Source: Apostichopus japonicus (taxonomy: Eukaryota; Echinodermata; Holothuroidea; Aspidochirotida; Stichopodidae). From it: 64,000 nt of DNA. Made by a program: the position numbers and the translations under genes. This document shows, one piece after another, positions 48,521 to 61,900 of this stretch. Under the pieces are notes generated by a model. That model did not search any database. It was not told the DNA's origin and saw nothing but the letters and a program-made list of their open reading frames with translations. Position 1 is the first letter of the stretch; each line of letters opens with the position of its first letter. The stretch lies in contig NC_092563.1 of assembly GCF_037975245.1 (NCBI RefSeq), positions 28,113,960 to 28,177,959 on the forward strand, read 5' to 3'.

Positions 48521-51500
48521 CAAGGTCAAAGGCATGAAACGTTCGTCGTTTAACGTCCGTAGTACTGTCGTATTGAGCTAACCCAGACACCTGCTATGGC
48601 GGTGTATTTTACTAATGATCACCTAAAGTATGTGTTCTATATATTACATAATCGCTTTCAACTGAGATCATTCATGTCCAGTAATGACGGCAACACTTTG
48701 TACTTTATACAGTCAACCAAAATTACGAAAATTGAAGAACGAAGCACAACACGCTAAAAAGCTTTACTCTCCCCCTCCCCCGTCCCCAACCCCAATGTGG
48801 CGTGCGGAGAGAGAAGGGGAAGGCGGGGGAGCACAAGACAGACACCTAATAATTGTCGAGCTTCACAAAGGCCTGTAACACTATAGAAATAATATCAATG
48901 GTTTCGTTATCTTTTTGCCTTGACCATGTTTCCTGTCTTAGATGACTCGATGATTTATCAACGTATTCCACCAACACACCATTTTTTTTTGCAAGAATAA
49001 AATGTCATTTCTGCAGCCTTAGGTGGAACTAACCCCTACAGACAAAGATTGGTAAATGATACATAAACATAGCTATACGTAACACAAAGGTATAAACCAT
49101 ATACGAATACAAAAATGGGGTGGTTAACTCTCTTTAAATATAGGCTAATCCTTTAATCCTTAAGGGCTTCTTATCGATGTAGGCTATTGAGGTTGCTTGA
49201 GTGGTCTCTTTTAAACCTCAGCGAGTAGATGGGTACATATTGGGTTCAGAAAGCGGACAGAGCCGAAAAGGCAGAAAATGGGCGACTGTGTTGCTAACAT
49301 CTAGCGTGATCACACCTGGAGAATACCGAGTTTCTCTGTAAACTGACAATTTTAGTTCAAGGCCATAGCAACGGACAAGATGTTTCAATAACGCAGTCCA
49401 AACTGACACATTTTTATTCTTTCTATATACTAACAATTTATTCTCGCAATAATAAGTACTTCATAGGTTTCTTTATCCTTGCCAGACACACAACAACAAC
49501 TGCATCGACACACTGAAGAATAGAGAGAAAAGAATGAAAACTATAGCCACTTCAACTCTTATACTGATTTGGGTACTTTCACGGCCGAATCGATTCTTGA
49601 ACAATGACCAACACAAACACAGTTTCTGAATTTAATCGGTGGTCAGCGAAAATTCATCTCTAATTGGCTACTATGATTGGGTCGTTAGTATCTCAGTTAT
49701 AGGATTAACATAATGACCATTAAACATTAGGCTTCGCGATACTAAACGAATCTTTGTCTGTTCCGAGTATAAGGTCGCGTAAAGTGGAAACTTTACTATA
49801 CATCAGACGGTTTCGTGCTAAATTAATTGATAAATTGACTGATCTGTATTAAGTTTAACCGATAAAGTGATGCTAAGGTGATGATGGTATAACCTGTAAC
49901 CAGCTGGTGCTAAAACAGGCAAAAATCGACGTAAGATCTACTAGAACAATGATACCACAAATAAAAATTATAAAATTCAAACCCATATCGTTATAACCAC
50001 CTTGTATCAAACGCTCACCTCCCCTCCCCTTCCCCCCCCCCTTACATCACCTCTTTCACCCTTCCCCATCCCTCATCCCTTCCCTCACGCTTCATATCCT
50101 TAAAAATGTGAGCTGACTTGATTTAGAGCGTCAAAAGTTCAATATTTTTCATACGTAGGTTTGTCTGGGACTCAAAAGATCATATCTGCACTGGGAGATA
50201 ATATTATTGCCAGGTTACAAATTGAAGATCAGGAATCGGTAGAAAATCAACAGACTGATGATATCCTCTTATCGTGTTTACATATACATAAGATTAAACT
50301 ATGAGGAGTCATTCACCTCGGGTGAGAAAGTTAAAAAGTACAGTATATAACATAGGGACGACGAAAAATACCGATCTATATCGGAAGTAATCAAAAACCG
50401 ATTGGTGAAGTGATTTAGAGCATCAAAAGTTAAATACTGTTCATTTTTTTATGTTAATATGTCATGTTTCAAGGCCTCTTTAAACACATGAAAATCTCAC
50501 ACAAAGAATTATATCGTCGGGATGCTTGTGAACTTAATCCCTTTATTCAGTACTGACCCAAATTCTAGTTAATCATGTTTAAGTTGCTGTAAGTTCACAG
50601 AAGTACTGTCCTAAAGATTCTGACCTTACAAGTTTTGGTTGCAGAGTGCGCAATTAGACAATAAAGTCTCAGTGAGGATGATCCTAACAATACGAAGATA
50701 ATTGCAATTACAATGAGTATTGAAAGTTTGTGAGTCAGTGACCAGTTTTTGACCTTCTAGCATATTAGTGGTAAAGTGTTGATCTTTAACTAAGCTGAGT
50801 GCGATTTCAGGTGAACCTTCCTTGCTATCAACTTTTTACCAACGGAAATCGACCCCTTTTTAAAATTTCATTTCATTATTACCTTTTTGGCAAAATTGGC
50901 AAAATTAACGATACCAATAACAAAGATTTGTTTACTTTCACGCTATGCGCAAAAGTAGATTACCGTTTGTGTATTTTTGATTGCTTGTTTGTACATCCCA
51001 TGACATTATTCATAGCTAAAAGACTCTGGCAAATAGTCGAAGTTATATCGCCAATCGACCTGACAAAAACGAATTTGAATTCTGGTTACGGTATAGGACA
51101 ATAGTGTGGCAATATATATCATAAAGCCTATACTAAACATAACGAATCATGTAATATAGAAGTATTAATACTAAAAAAATAAACACAACCAAACATAAGT
51201 TATGATGCCAAATTTGAACACGCCAGTTGTTCAACCTTACTAGCGTGTGGTTTCAACTTGGGGTGAAAAGTTCACACTCACACAGATCCATTTACCAAAT
51301 GTTATAACGACTTGGTAATTATCTTATATATGTGGTCGTGCTGTGATAATCGGTGGAACTTAAACAGTTTGAGTTAAAACCATAAATATTTTACTAACAT
51401 CCTTCGGTCAATATATAAGCTGGGAACAGAGAGAGAGAGTGCAAACTTCGTTTGCGAACAGAAGTAATGTCCGGATACGAAACAGCACCAGTGAATCCTA

Positions 51501-52140
51501 CATCCCAGGGTTTACACTTCGGTTGTCCCGCATATGTCTGATACCCATGCTCGTGCACATACCCCCTCCCCCTCTCCCCGCCCCCTTCCGACTTAAGACG
51601 ACTTGTAGGTGTCTGAATACAAGTTTAAAATTTGGAACAACTGATTATTACAACAATATATATGGCATTACCCCCTGACGGGTTTCTTTTGTACCTCTTC
51701 ATAGCCCTTCCATCCACCCCCCCCCCTCCGCTACCTGAGTGAACAAAGTCAGGCATGTTTCATCCATCATGTCCTCCGCCGACTTTGAAACAAATTTTCT
51801 CGTCGTATGGAACTATATACAACTTCATAAATCATTTCAGACAAGTTACGAATATCGACAAGTAAGCTGGGTCCCTGGTGTGTGGTTTCAAGGGTCAATA
51901 AGTCACATAGACCCCTTCAGCTAATGTCAAGGATTAACATTCATGACACATTATGTTCCCATTATGATCCCGAGAAAGCCCAGAGCGATGTGTAGTCAAA
52001 ATATTATTGGTTGAACAAAGACCGCACTCGGCTTGGTAAAATAGATGTATATAGCAGATGTTATATATATTTATTACGAGTCATATCTTATTTCTCAGGT
52101 TTACTCTAATAATATTTTCTTTTGGAGTTAACATGGATTT

Positions 52141-52213
52141 TCTTTATAATATATAAGATATATTTTATATATATCTATCTAATATATTATAAAGAAAAAA
52201 AAATATATATATA

Positions 52214-52260
<47 letters not shown>

Positions 52261-52381
52261 GGTTGGTTGGCGTCTATCTTGGCGCAGAGTGCTCTATGTC
52301 CAGTGGACAGAGCGGAATATCGCTAAAACGCGTGAAACTCCGAGTTACAACTACTAGTGTTCCACTAATCTCAACTAGTAT

Positions 52382-52429
<48 letters not shown>

Positions 52430-52434
52430 ATATA

Positions 52435-52500
<66 letters not shown>
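52141..52500. repeat. TA microsatellites flanking a 125-bp non-repetitive island
   Basis: TA arrays at about 52200-52257 and 52386-52498 enclose a GC-balanced island. The island contains an imperfect hairpin GCTCTATGTCCA/TGGACAGAGC and the word CGTGAAACTCC. Confidence 0.85.
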
Positions 52501-52797
52501 GGAGCATTCCGTTAGTACACAAATTATTTATTGCTTCCTCTCAAACCATGGTTACAATCGCTCATACTTGGAAATTCATTTCAGCTATCGCCAACGTTGT
52601 ATAATGAGTAATGAGTCATAACTCGAGTATGATACTTCATACAATATTATAGCAAGTCATACTTCGAAACACTTAAAGTGCCGTAAAGCCAGTCATGTTT
52701 CGATCCATATACTGTTTACATTGTCGTAATGAGTCAAGTCATATATTAGTCCAGTGCTGTTACGACTTATGACTCAAGGTATGATGCAATTGGTTCA

Positions 52798-53100
52798 TGC
52801 AATCAGAGCGTTATGGTCAGGTGGTAAAGACGGTGAACTTGTGATCTAAGGTTTGCAGGTGTGAGTCCAGATCATTACGTTGTGTCCTTGGGCAAGGCAC
52901 TTTATCTCCATTGCCTATCTTCACCTAGGTGTGTAAATGGGTACTTGTGAGGTATGGGAAGTCCACTAGGGGACACGTAGTTGTGGCGTACTGTACTGCC
53001 CCAGGAGGTATTGTTTGAACGTTGATGTTTGTATGTGACAATTTACCAATGAACAGTGCTTTAGATATAAAGTCGTGTGAGGGGGCCCTTGATCGCAAAC
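52798..53100 (+). mobile_element. tRNA-derived SINE
   Basis: Box-A-like TTATGGTCAGGTGG, box-B-like GCAGGTGTGAGTCC, then the conserved block TTGTGTCCTTGGGCAAGGCA and a body ending near 53095. The block is shared with the SINE at 39236-39500 and is similar to the central or 3' domain of widespread animal SINEs (MIR/CORE/Deu type, from memory). Confidence 0.72.
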
Positions 53101-56100
53101 AAGACTGTAAATCTTCAACTTGAACTTTTTTCATACAATGTTAAAACAAGTCACACGGTACTTGGTATCCCTTACTTATTATATCAAAAGTGCCGTAAAC
53201 ACTGGTCGTGTTTCGAGCCATCTACTTATTACAGTGTCGTAACGAGTCATTGGTCAAGTCATCAATAAGTCCAGTGTTGTTACAAGTCATGACTGAAGAG
53301 TCCAACATGGAATCAAGTCAAGCTTCACTGGAAACATTGTTTGCCGGCGGAGAGACCAAAACCCGAAATACGAACATTTATGATCAAAAGCACACATGCA
53401 CATAACACAATAACAGCTTTGACTGATATTACTGCTGTACCAAACCCAGGACACAAAATGATGGTAGCCTTTACCTCCTATTGACTGGAGAAAAAGAAGA
53501 CCAAAAAAGAAAATCAGAATTTGAAATATCTTTTGCATACCGTGTAGTTTAATTGCCTTATGCAAGTAATTAACGTTACCAATCAAAACATCATTTGTTT
53601 TGAAATATCTTCATCGTTGGTATTATACGTCGAACTTGTTGATACCTGTTTAGAAAATTTCTGGTCATTGATTTGACCCGAAAGGATGTTAAGATAAGTC
53701 TCTTGGGATCAAAGTGACGTCATAAACAAGATTTGTACAAATCTCTTGGGATTCATTAAGCAAAGGAAGCAAATAGACAACTCTGACCAAGCTTGTTCCG
53801 CTGAACAATTTTGAGCTTAGTGGACAGATTTTAGGATTTATTGGCTCTGTTTTTCTTTCGAACGGAGCTACTGGTAAAGCGTTGATAACAAAAGTGCGTG
53901 AATGGATTAAAGGGGAATGAAAGGTCCTTACGTCAGTCAGTCCAGTGAGTTGAGTGTCGGTGTTTCAAACAGCTGACACACTGCATATCAGAAAGACCTA
54001 TCCATAACCGATCGAGAAATTTAATCATTTATTTGATTTTTCGATGACAGTCACGGGGTAACATGACATTGACAAATCTTTATGAACTTTATTTATTAAA
54101 TATTTCTACTTGCAATTAACAAATGTGTGTTTGCCAAATTTTAACTTCGACCTTTCCAGCTTACTGCCCTCTAAGCTCAGTGAAAATAACACCGTTCTAT
54201 GCAATTTTCATATTAATAATCATGATTTTTATATTGAGTCATCTGTCGTTAAACATTTTGAGCTGAATAAAATTCGCCAGATTTTTTAAAGAGTCCGTAG
54301 ATTCTACAAACTTTACTCAAAATTTACAAGCCCCGCCCAACAGATCATGCGCCAATCAAATCTCTCTGTAATGTTTACGACCGTTAGGCATATGACTTAC
54401 GAGTGGACGATACGAGTATTATCGGTTACATTTGTGTAATGAACATGTTGATATGGGCGGTCGCAGTGATTTTACGGTAAATCGTTCGCACCATAAGGGC
54501 AACAGAAAATAAATTTCTTTCTTTCGATTGCGACAGCTTTTCTCCATTAAACCCACCTGGTCAGAATGCGTTTATAAAAATAAACATAGAATCTGCTTCG
54601 GAAGTTTGTTTACCGAAATTCACGTATTGAGACTTTAACAGTGTGAGAGAAGTCAGTTTGAGAGAAGTTGTTACTTTGACTTTTACAGCATGATTATTTT
54701 AAATTAAAAACACTTCAAATTTGACCAAAGCCCTGTGTAATGTGGCTTTAGGTACAAAGTGGAGTATACAAAGTGCAGTTATGCACATGCCTCGTGGTTA
54801 GTACTAAACGAAAGTGCCAATAGTTTACATTGCTTGTTTTCGCGGAACTATGAAAATGACTTCCGTCCAAGGGTCTCGTATGTATACTTGAAAATTTATT
54901 GAATGATATAACAATACTGTGGTATTTTAAGGTTGCTCATATAACTGCAAATAGTAAATCACATTCTTTTCCCGAAAACGAATCCGATGACCTTTCTTGA
55001 CTTGAATGTGGTTCGCATATTACTGTAGACTGTGTACTATTGGTAAGCAAGTATATGTATGAATGACATAAATAGGGAGAAAACGCATTGTCGTGGTTCA
55101 GCCACTGTGGGCCGTATTTATCTGTTAAGTGGTAAACCCCCCTCAGTGTTAACCATGCACAAGTTCAGGAGTTCTGCATAGGGCTCATGCCGTGAAGATA
55201 ATTACTGTTTTCAATAATAACAACAATATTTTCTTTTAACAAATATTTCACAAATGTGTCTGATTGGGAAGGTTGGTGGAAGGAGTTAAATCGACTGACA
55301 TAGCTCCAACAGGCGACTATATCACCAGGTGACTTTAGAATCAGCAAACACACGTTAAAAAAAAACACCTTTTAAAAACGCGCTTTTTAACTCTGAGAGT
55401 AGTATGAACCGGTTAACGTTATATTGAATATTTTTGTACTTATATAGCTACTGTGTTAGGATATGATTCGCAGATGTTCGAATCATTTCCCTACGCGGTA
55501 GCCATTACGCCGAAAGAAATAGAAAACAGTTCACTTATACTAATACCTAAACAGGGCACTATAGTTAGGCCTATACGAAACGATCCTGGAGACTTGGGTG
55601 AGTAGAAATGACGTAATCTCATGCGGTTAGTGACCTACTTCCATCATATTGACCCTCTATATATATTGTTCTATACACTCAAAAAAGTGTGCAGAGGTAA
55701 TATAATTCAAGTCAGGCGCGTTTTGGGAAACGAGACAATTGTAAATGTGGAGTATAGGCATCTGCAGAGCTTAGTTCATATTTTTGTTCTGTCGTTTGAA
55801 ATCATCGAAATAAACAATGAATTTCTGGTCGACATCATATTCTACTGATTATATTACTCTTGCTTATATGTAGTTAACACGTTCGGGTATACGTCTGCAG
55901 TAAATATAGTGTGTGGGCTTCTTGTAATATAGTCTCCTATATATTACAGAGATAAGCGATCTTCATTGTCCTTCCTTCAAAAGCTACATAATGAGCCTCT
56001 CTACGTGTTACGCTACGGCTAAGCAGAACAATATTCCATCAACGACTTGCTTCATTCATCGAAATAACTCAGATTATTTTCCGACGCCTTTTCGTTTGGA

Positions 56101-59100
56101 CATCCATAGAGACAAGCTTCAACAACTGGGAGTTAATTCTCTTCTTTGCTGTAGGCCTATTTAATAGGTTACTTACACATTCTATTGCAGCTGAACGTAC
56201 TATTCACAAGTCTCAATGCAAGTAAACAATTTCTACCGTAGGCCTATATGCCGTCTAAGGTAACCAACAATTGCGCTATTGGGCCAAATACACGATTTGT
56301 GTTTCTTCTTGGCTAAATATATAAATATATGTACGGGTTTGGAATGGTAAAATATTACGATATTATTTTATCCAAAGACGGGAAATCCGAATGACCCAAT
56401 GCGTACGCTGAGAGAATGGGGATGGGGGGGGGGGGGGGTCAGTTATGGCCTCCTGGAAAATATGGAAAGGCCGGCAAAATATGCATGGGATAATGTATGT
56501 TCATATGCATCGTCGATCTGCAGTAAAAGGATAAACCATAAAAGCTCTCTTCTATGACCCGACCACTTCCAAGTGAAATACTCCCACCAGCCGTAAGATT
56601 GTAGAACGTGAGAAGACTTGTGTAAATAATGTGAATGACACGAAAAGAGAAGACAAATCGTTTTTCTCGTTTAACGTGTGCAAATATATATCTGCATTTA
56701 TCTGTTAAATCGAGCCTGGTGTTTAGAAGTTGATTAAACTTTTGCTGCTTTCGAGTAAAGTGATGGTCGCTATACGTTGTCTCTTGAATGGGAACAATTC
56801 TCAAATCTCTATACCTGTCAACATTGTACTTACTCGTGAAGAAAAATAGAAGCGTATTTCGTTGTTACCAACAGCATTCTTGGATTGTGTATACATCAAG
56901 GAGGAAAATATACAACTGAATAGCTCAGATTAATTAGACCTAATTGTCACTTCGTGTTAGAAGAATTCCCAGTCCTGTTCCTAATTAGGCAAAGAACCGT
57001 ACTGAAGGGTCATCATTATTGCCCCAGATATGCTAGACAGTCCGATAATGGTCACACATGCTAATACTTCAACAAGCGAATAGCTTATGGTGGTGTATGT
57101 TATAGCATGGAGTGGTTATAATTACTGCTTGGTATCAAAATAAAGGTCAAACTAGGGGTTAACCGACTGACCGTTACTCCTTACCTAATGTTAACCTCGG
57201 TTCCCTGAAGAAGGAAATGACTTTCTCGTCTTGCAACCAGTTTGACTATTTTAAGGCAGTTATTACGGAAATCAACAAGCCATATTTAACAAGGGATTAA
57301 CGAGCAATCGGTCAGGCCGTTGAACGATAAAGCAGCCGTAATATTGTTCTATAGGATATCGTATAGTGTTTATACTCTTATAACGTTATCGGACATAAAA
57401 TTTGTGGTAAACAGCTTTTATTTATGGAAAAATAGACATCTTCAAGTACTTCAATATAGTTCCTGTTCATTTTTATTGTTTCGTCATCAGTTTCTTTAAT
57501 TAGTTGGGTAGGTCTTATTCTGTATTTGGCTGATAAGTTTTGTCACCATCTGCTTAAATTAATATAACTGTTTGAACGATTAGACAAGATAAGACCAGGT
57601 TGTACCATTCATCTGATTACTTCCATCGTAGAAGGAATGATCTAGCCGAGGTTTTTGAAGGTAATTGTAAGAATGACGAAGTATAGGACTATACCATACA
57701 GTGTACATGTGCAGATACAATCAGACACCACGAAAAGTGGGACAGCTCTAGGTATTCTCATAAGCCACGGTGGTCATGGTGATATAGAGTTTGTATAGCT
57801 TCTAGGCGGGAGGAGTTATATTACTGAATCTTTCGGGACTTCTGAAGGAAGGACCGAGATAGTGGTATACCGTACATTGTGTAAAACCAACGTTATGCAT
57901 TATATTTGCAGGCTCTCTCCGTGTTGATTCTGACCAAATCGAGAAAGTGCGAGGGGTGAGGGTAAGGGAGAGCGTTTCTGTGGGTCATATAGCTCGCACC
58001 GTACGATATACGCTTGGTTATACCACTGTCACAACCAATGAATATCTGTAGGTTATTTCACATATTTGTATTTTGAGACTATAACTATTGTCGAATGAAT
58101 AAAAAGATGGTTGATAAACCAATAAGAGATGCAAATCCCTATCCCCAAGTGTATAGGCTAACTTCCTCTTACAGAGCCACCGTCCATATATCGGTATCAC
58201 GTATATAATGCGTAGAATGATGATAATGATGACGGTGACGACGATGGCGATGTTGATGACGATCCAATCACGATGACGATGATGAAATCACTAATACGGT
58301 GCACCCCCCAACCCTTCCCCTCTGTCACATTATACCATTGCGCTTTAACATCAAGCTGAAGGCCCTATACTGCCAGCATATCCCCTGATAATGTTGTCTA
58401 CTCACGTACCCGCTTATCGGTATATAGTTCATTTGGCATTTACTGCATACAGATGTATTGTATCCTAATGGCAAACGAGGTTACCGCAGGTAATGTCTGT
58501 CAAAGTCAGGCTATCACCATGATAGCTAAACTTACTGACTGATGGATGCATTTTCCTGTTGATTTTAGACGATACCACCACCAGTCACGAATTAGAAATG
58601 TTCCGAAATTATTTTTGTGTAACCTAAATGCGACCCTAAAGTAAAGGTCAGACACATCGTTGCCATTGGCAACGTGACTAATGTCTGCCCCCGTGAGTCT
58701 GCAACCGACGTGCATATAACCGCGTTAATATAGTTCCGATATAAATCTTTCCGATTGATTAATTGTAAAGCCTGTATATAGTTTACGGCCTAGATTATAG
58801 GCCTGTATACATGTAGGCCTAGTTATATATTTCTATGCAAACATTAATGCGTATCAACCATGGAAGCATTATCTTGATAGGCTGACATTTTCATGCATGG
58901 TATCAACAGATTTCATCGTTACACACAGTGTATGATATTATACTGTGATTCCTTCATCCTGCATGACGTCACAGTACAATTCGATTTATCAGGTAGGCTA
59001 CCAGATGCTCTTAAACAGTAAGCTATCCCGTTTCCAATAGATCTACAACAAGTTAGCCTATCTTTTCATCCCCGCTGCTCACTCACAAGTAGGGAGACAA

Positions 59101-59300
59101 ATGTTTTTTCCGTTGTTTGTCTGTTTGTTGTTTTCCCCCATCTTTCTTATTCGGTATTTGAACGTCAAATGGTACATTGCACACAAAAACATGATTAAAT
59201 GCAAAGATATATTATATAATTCAGGAACTAAACTTTTCTATAACAACACATCTTTTCGTATCCCCAGCCAAATTTTCAATAAACATTTAGGTAAACAACT
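53101..59300. other. No supported gene
   Basis: AT-rich DNA with the 77-bp repeat copy at 54401-54477, a G15 run at 56424-56438 and a GAT/GAC trinucleotide patch at 58216-58287. No exon with a recognised motif. Confidence 0.5.
54401..54477. repeat. 77-bp interspersed repeat, copy 2
   Basis: Partner of 40482-40558. Here it is preceded by CCAATCA-containing, promoter-like sequence (GCGCCAATCAAATC), so the family may be a longer MITE or the 5' part of a retroelement. Confidence 0.8.
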
Positions 59301-59455
59301 TGTATGAAACTCACTTATGAAATTCTCATTAACATGCTTCAAATAACATCCTATACACGATAAGTCCATCCTAAGACACATCAATTCCTTTACAATTCGA
59401 TTTTGCTTGAGAAAGAAACGGACAGTTATCGAAAGCTGTGAGAAGGCTATCATAT

Positions 59456-60024
59456 TCATGGGCGCAGATCCTGGTGGGGACAGCGGGACGCGTCCCCACC
59501 AACTTTTTCAATGGTGGGGACATAGTATACCGTGTCCCCACCAATTTGTCTTGACCAAACGCTGCATTCAATTTCCCCTGTATTGAACTTTGGCGCAGTT
59601 TGATCCAGCATGTGCAAATGACATGCAGCAGTTCTCATTTTATTATATTTATCCACAGTTGTTAAATATAGGACGGAAATCGCATTTGCGGCAGTCTATA
59701 ATTGTTTTCTGGGAGAGGACCCCAGATCCATCCCAGACCCATCGTATACAAAAGTCTACTTGGATTATTTGTCCCCTGTTTTTTTTTTCTGCAGACGTCC
59801 AAGTATTTCCCCAAACTAAATTTCTAAGCCATGTGATCTAAAACGTAAGGATTGTTTGGAGCATTATTGGGTCTGGGAAGTGTTATTTCCGGCGATCTGG
59901 GAGGTATATTTGCCAAAAAATTTCTTCTACGCTACGCGCGAACCTATGGTCGCGCTCCGCTTAGATAGTATCAGAGAACAGACACGCGTCCCCACCATTA
60001 TCCAAGACTGATCTGCGCCCATGA
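59456..60024. mobile_element. 569-bp MITE with 6-bp target-site duplication
   Basis: Terminal inverted repeats TCATGGGCGCAGATC and GATCTGCGCCCATGA (15 bp, perfect) are flanked by direct TCATAT at 59450-59455 and 60025-60030. Inside each end lies a further GGTGGGGAC / GTCCCCACC inverted motif. It carries no transposase and has interrupted the L1-like LINE. The superfamily is uncertain. Confidence 0.85.
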
Positions 60025-61900
60025 TCATATGGTATTGTACGACATACCTTTCAGGTAACAAATTTTCTTTTCTACTTGAAGAGCGCATTTAAATTTATAC
60101 AAGCATTCATTTAACAAAGGTGACTCGAAGTTCAACTTCTTACCAAACAAGTCAAATTTAAATGAAATATTTAAGAAAGCTATATACGGGTGTCTTAAAG
60201 AAAGCGTGTATCCAAAAAGCAGATATTGCTTAGTGAATGCCAACTGCCGGCTCAGTGTACATTGCTCAACATCTAGAATCAAATTTGAAGCATTATTGCA
60301 TTCCCAGAATAGATGCATGGTCCCATTGTGCTCATTACAAAAGGTATACAGATTTGGAGGACCTACTATGCTCATACGACAAAGACGTTAAATTGTGCCT
60401 AGGATTCGATTCAAGGTAAAAGGAATACTACAAATGATGTGTCATTGTGACTAAATTAACTTAGCACTTTCGTTCCATTTTGTCACAGCAACTGGAGGAG
60501 TGGCAACTGACGGGATTATAACTATTTATAAACATGACGCATCATTACCATAGGCGTATGAGCCCAATTTGATTTGGGAAGGGGGGGGGGGGGCTGTAAC
60601 GAAAATATAACCAAATTATTTTGCGCGCTCCGCGAGCGTTTAACAGCTTAATGTGCATATCATATCGGCATGCATCGGTTTTTACATTGCATGCCAATAA
60701 CATACAATCATATGCCGTGTTATTACCTTCCATATTGGTTATAATTATTGGGGAAGTCGTTACAATAATAATGATAATAATAGTATCACTTTTACCATTG
60801 AAAAACACATTGCAAATTATTTTTCTTACAGAAGGTGCCCGAAAAATTCTCAGCATAGGCTTATATTGTCCGAATTTTCACAAAAATTCTTGCATGGGGG
60901 GGGGGGGGGGAGGGGCTGCAGCCCTCCCGCCTCCTATGCCTATGATCATTACCTATGTTCTCCGTATTATTTATATTCAAGTTTTCTTTCCAGACTCTCG
61001 GAATAGCGGAAATGATACCATAAGAAATTTTACCCTCAAAACACCATTTTCATACATAAACTTTCGAAAGACAATTTAATTATTTATCCTTTATGAGGGA
61101 ATTATTCCAACTTATTTCATTTTCAAATCGGTCTATACTGGATTCCTGAACGAGTATTTGGACGAGGCTGCACAAACCTCTGTTTTGCTAAGATTTCCAC
61201 CTTCAAAATCCTTTTTACCTGAAAGCTGCCATGAAATGAAAACTGCTTTCCGTACTTTGCTTCGGTCAAATTCGAAAAACATTTTTCAGGTTGCAAAAGT
61301 CTTGTCAGATTATCTTTTCACCCAAGTATAAACTTTAAACTTCTGATAAAAGTCGCTCCCAGGTCACCTTGATCCAGGGGGCTAATTAAAGTATCCGCCT
61401 TACTTTATCTGGTTTGCCCCCCCCCCCCCCCCAAATAGAACAGAAAGGAGGTCTCTATAGTTCGGGAGGGTCAGGTAGTATACTTGAAATACAAATTACT
61501 AATTGTGAAAGGGCAAATGTCTTAATAATAGTAATTCTACCAATGGATGTAAAGTCCCTTGTAGACCACATATTTACCTTGTTTTTTAGACTTGAGAGTT
61601 TTGGGGTGCAGTTATGGTGAAATATGTTATCTCTGTTAATGTCAAAGGTAACACCTTAACCTGTAACAGGGTCTACAGTCCATACAAAATTGAACTCTCT
61701 TAGGAAAGGAGGCTTATTTAAAACTAATGGTCCTAGAGGGAAAATATTAGTTTTGTCATAATTAACCTTCAAACGGGAAGAGTTCTCTAGCATGTGGAAA
61801 ATGTCCACAACAGTGCGGTGGGTGCATAAATATAGTAGTATCGTCAGCATACTGAGTCAAAGCCGGAGAATTATTAAATTTCCAAAAAAAATATTAATAT
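60025..61900 (-). mobile_element. L1-like LINE remnant (RT to C-terminus), split by two MITEs
   Basis: Minus-strand landmarks in order: LTQYADDTTIFMHP (RT catalytic box, about 61850-61810), PLGPLVLNKPPFLREFNFVW, GVTFDINRDN, LSSLKNKVNMWSTRDFTSIG with RITIIKTFALSQ (about 61540), ISYGIISAIPRVWKENL (about 60985), VAVTKWNESA (about 60490), LYTFCNEHNGTMHLFWEC and LDVEQ (about 60340-60270), and LNECLYKFKCALQVEKKI (about 60080). It has several stops and frameshifts, and the 5' end is truncated just upstream of YADD. The copy is interrupted by the MITE at 60549-60944, and its tail by the MITE at 59456-60024. Confidence 0.85.
60549..60944. mobile_element. 396-bp hAT-like MITE with 8-bp target-site duplication
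   Basis: Ends CATAGGCGTATGAG and CTCCTATGCCTATG form an imperfect inverted repeat, flanked by perfect 8-bp direct repeats ATCATTAC (60541-60548 and 60945-60952). An 8-bp duplication and short ends suggest hAT. The interior contains G13 and G15 runs and one copy of the 84-bp unit (here on the minus strand: GGGCACC, TTCTG, AATAATTTGCAATGTGTTTT) that is amplified at 63575-64000. Confidence 0.88.

Larger units (their letters stand above)
43391..52140. other. No supported gene
   Basis: AT-rich DNA without splice-bounded conserved exons. It contains small tandem arrays (45033-45135, 48075-48520), a SINE fragment at 46285-46375 and a C10 run near 50032. A 149-codon frame at 45020-45469 (-) includes the tandem block and shows no conservation I recognise. 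Confidence 0.5.

Noticed and set aside
60621-61079. 152-codon plus-strand open frame
   Set aside because: It spans a MITE including its G15 run and part of the LINE in antisense; the LINE reading on minus explains the DNA better.
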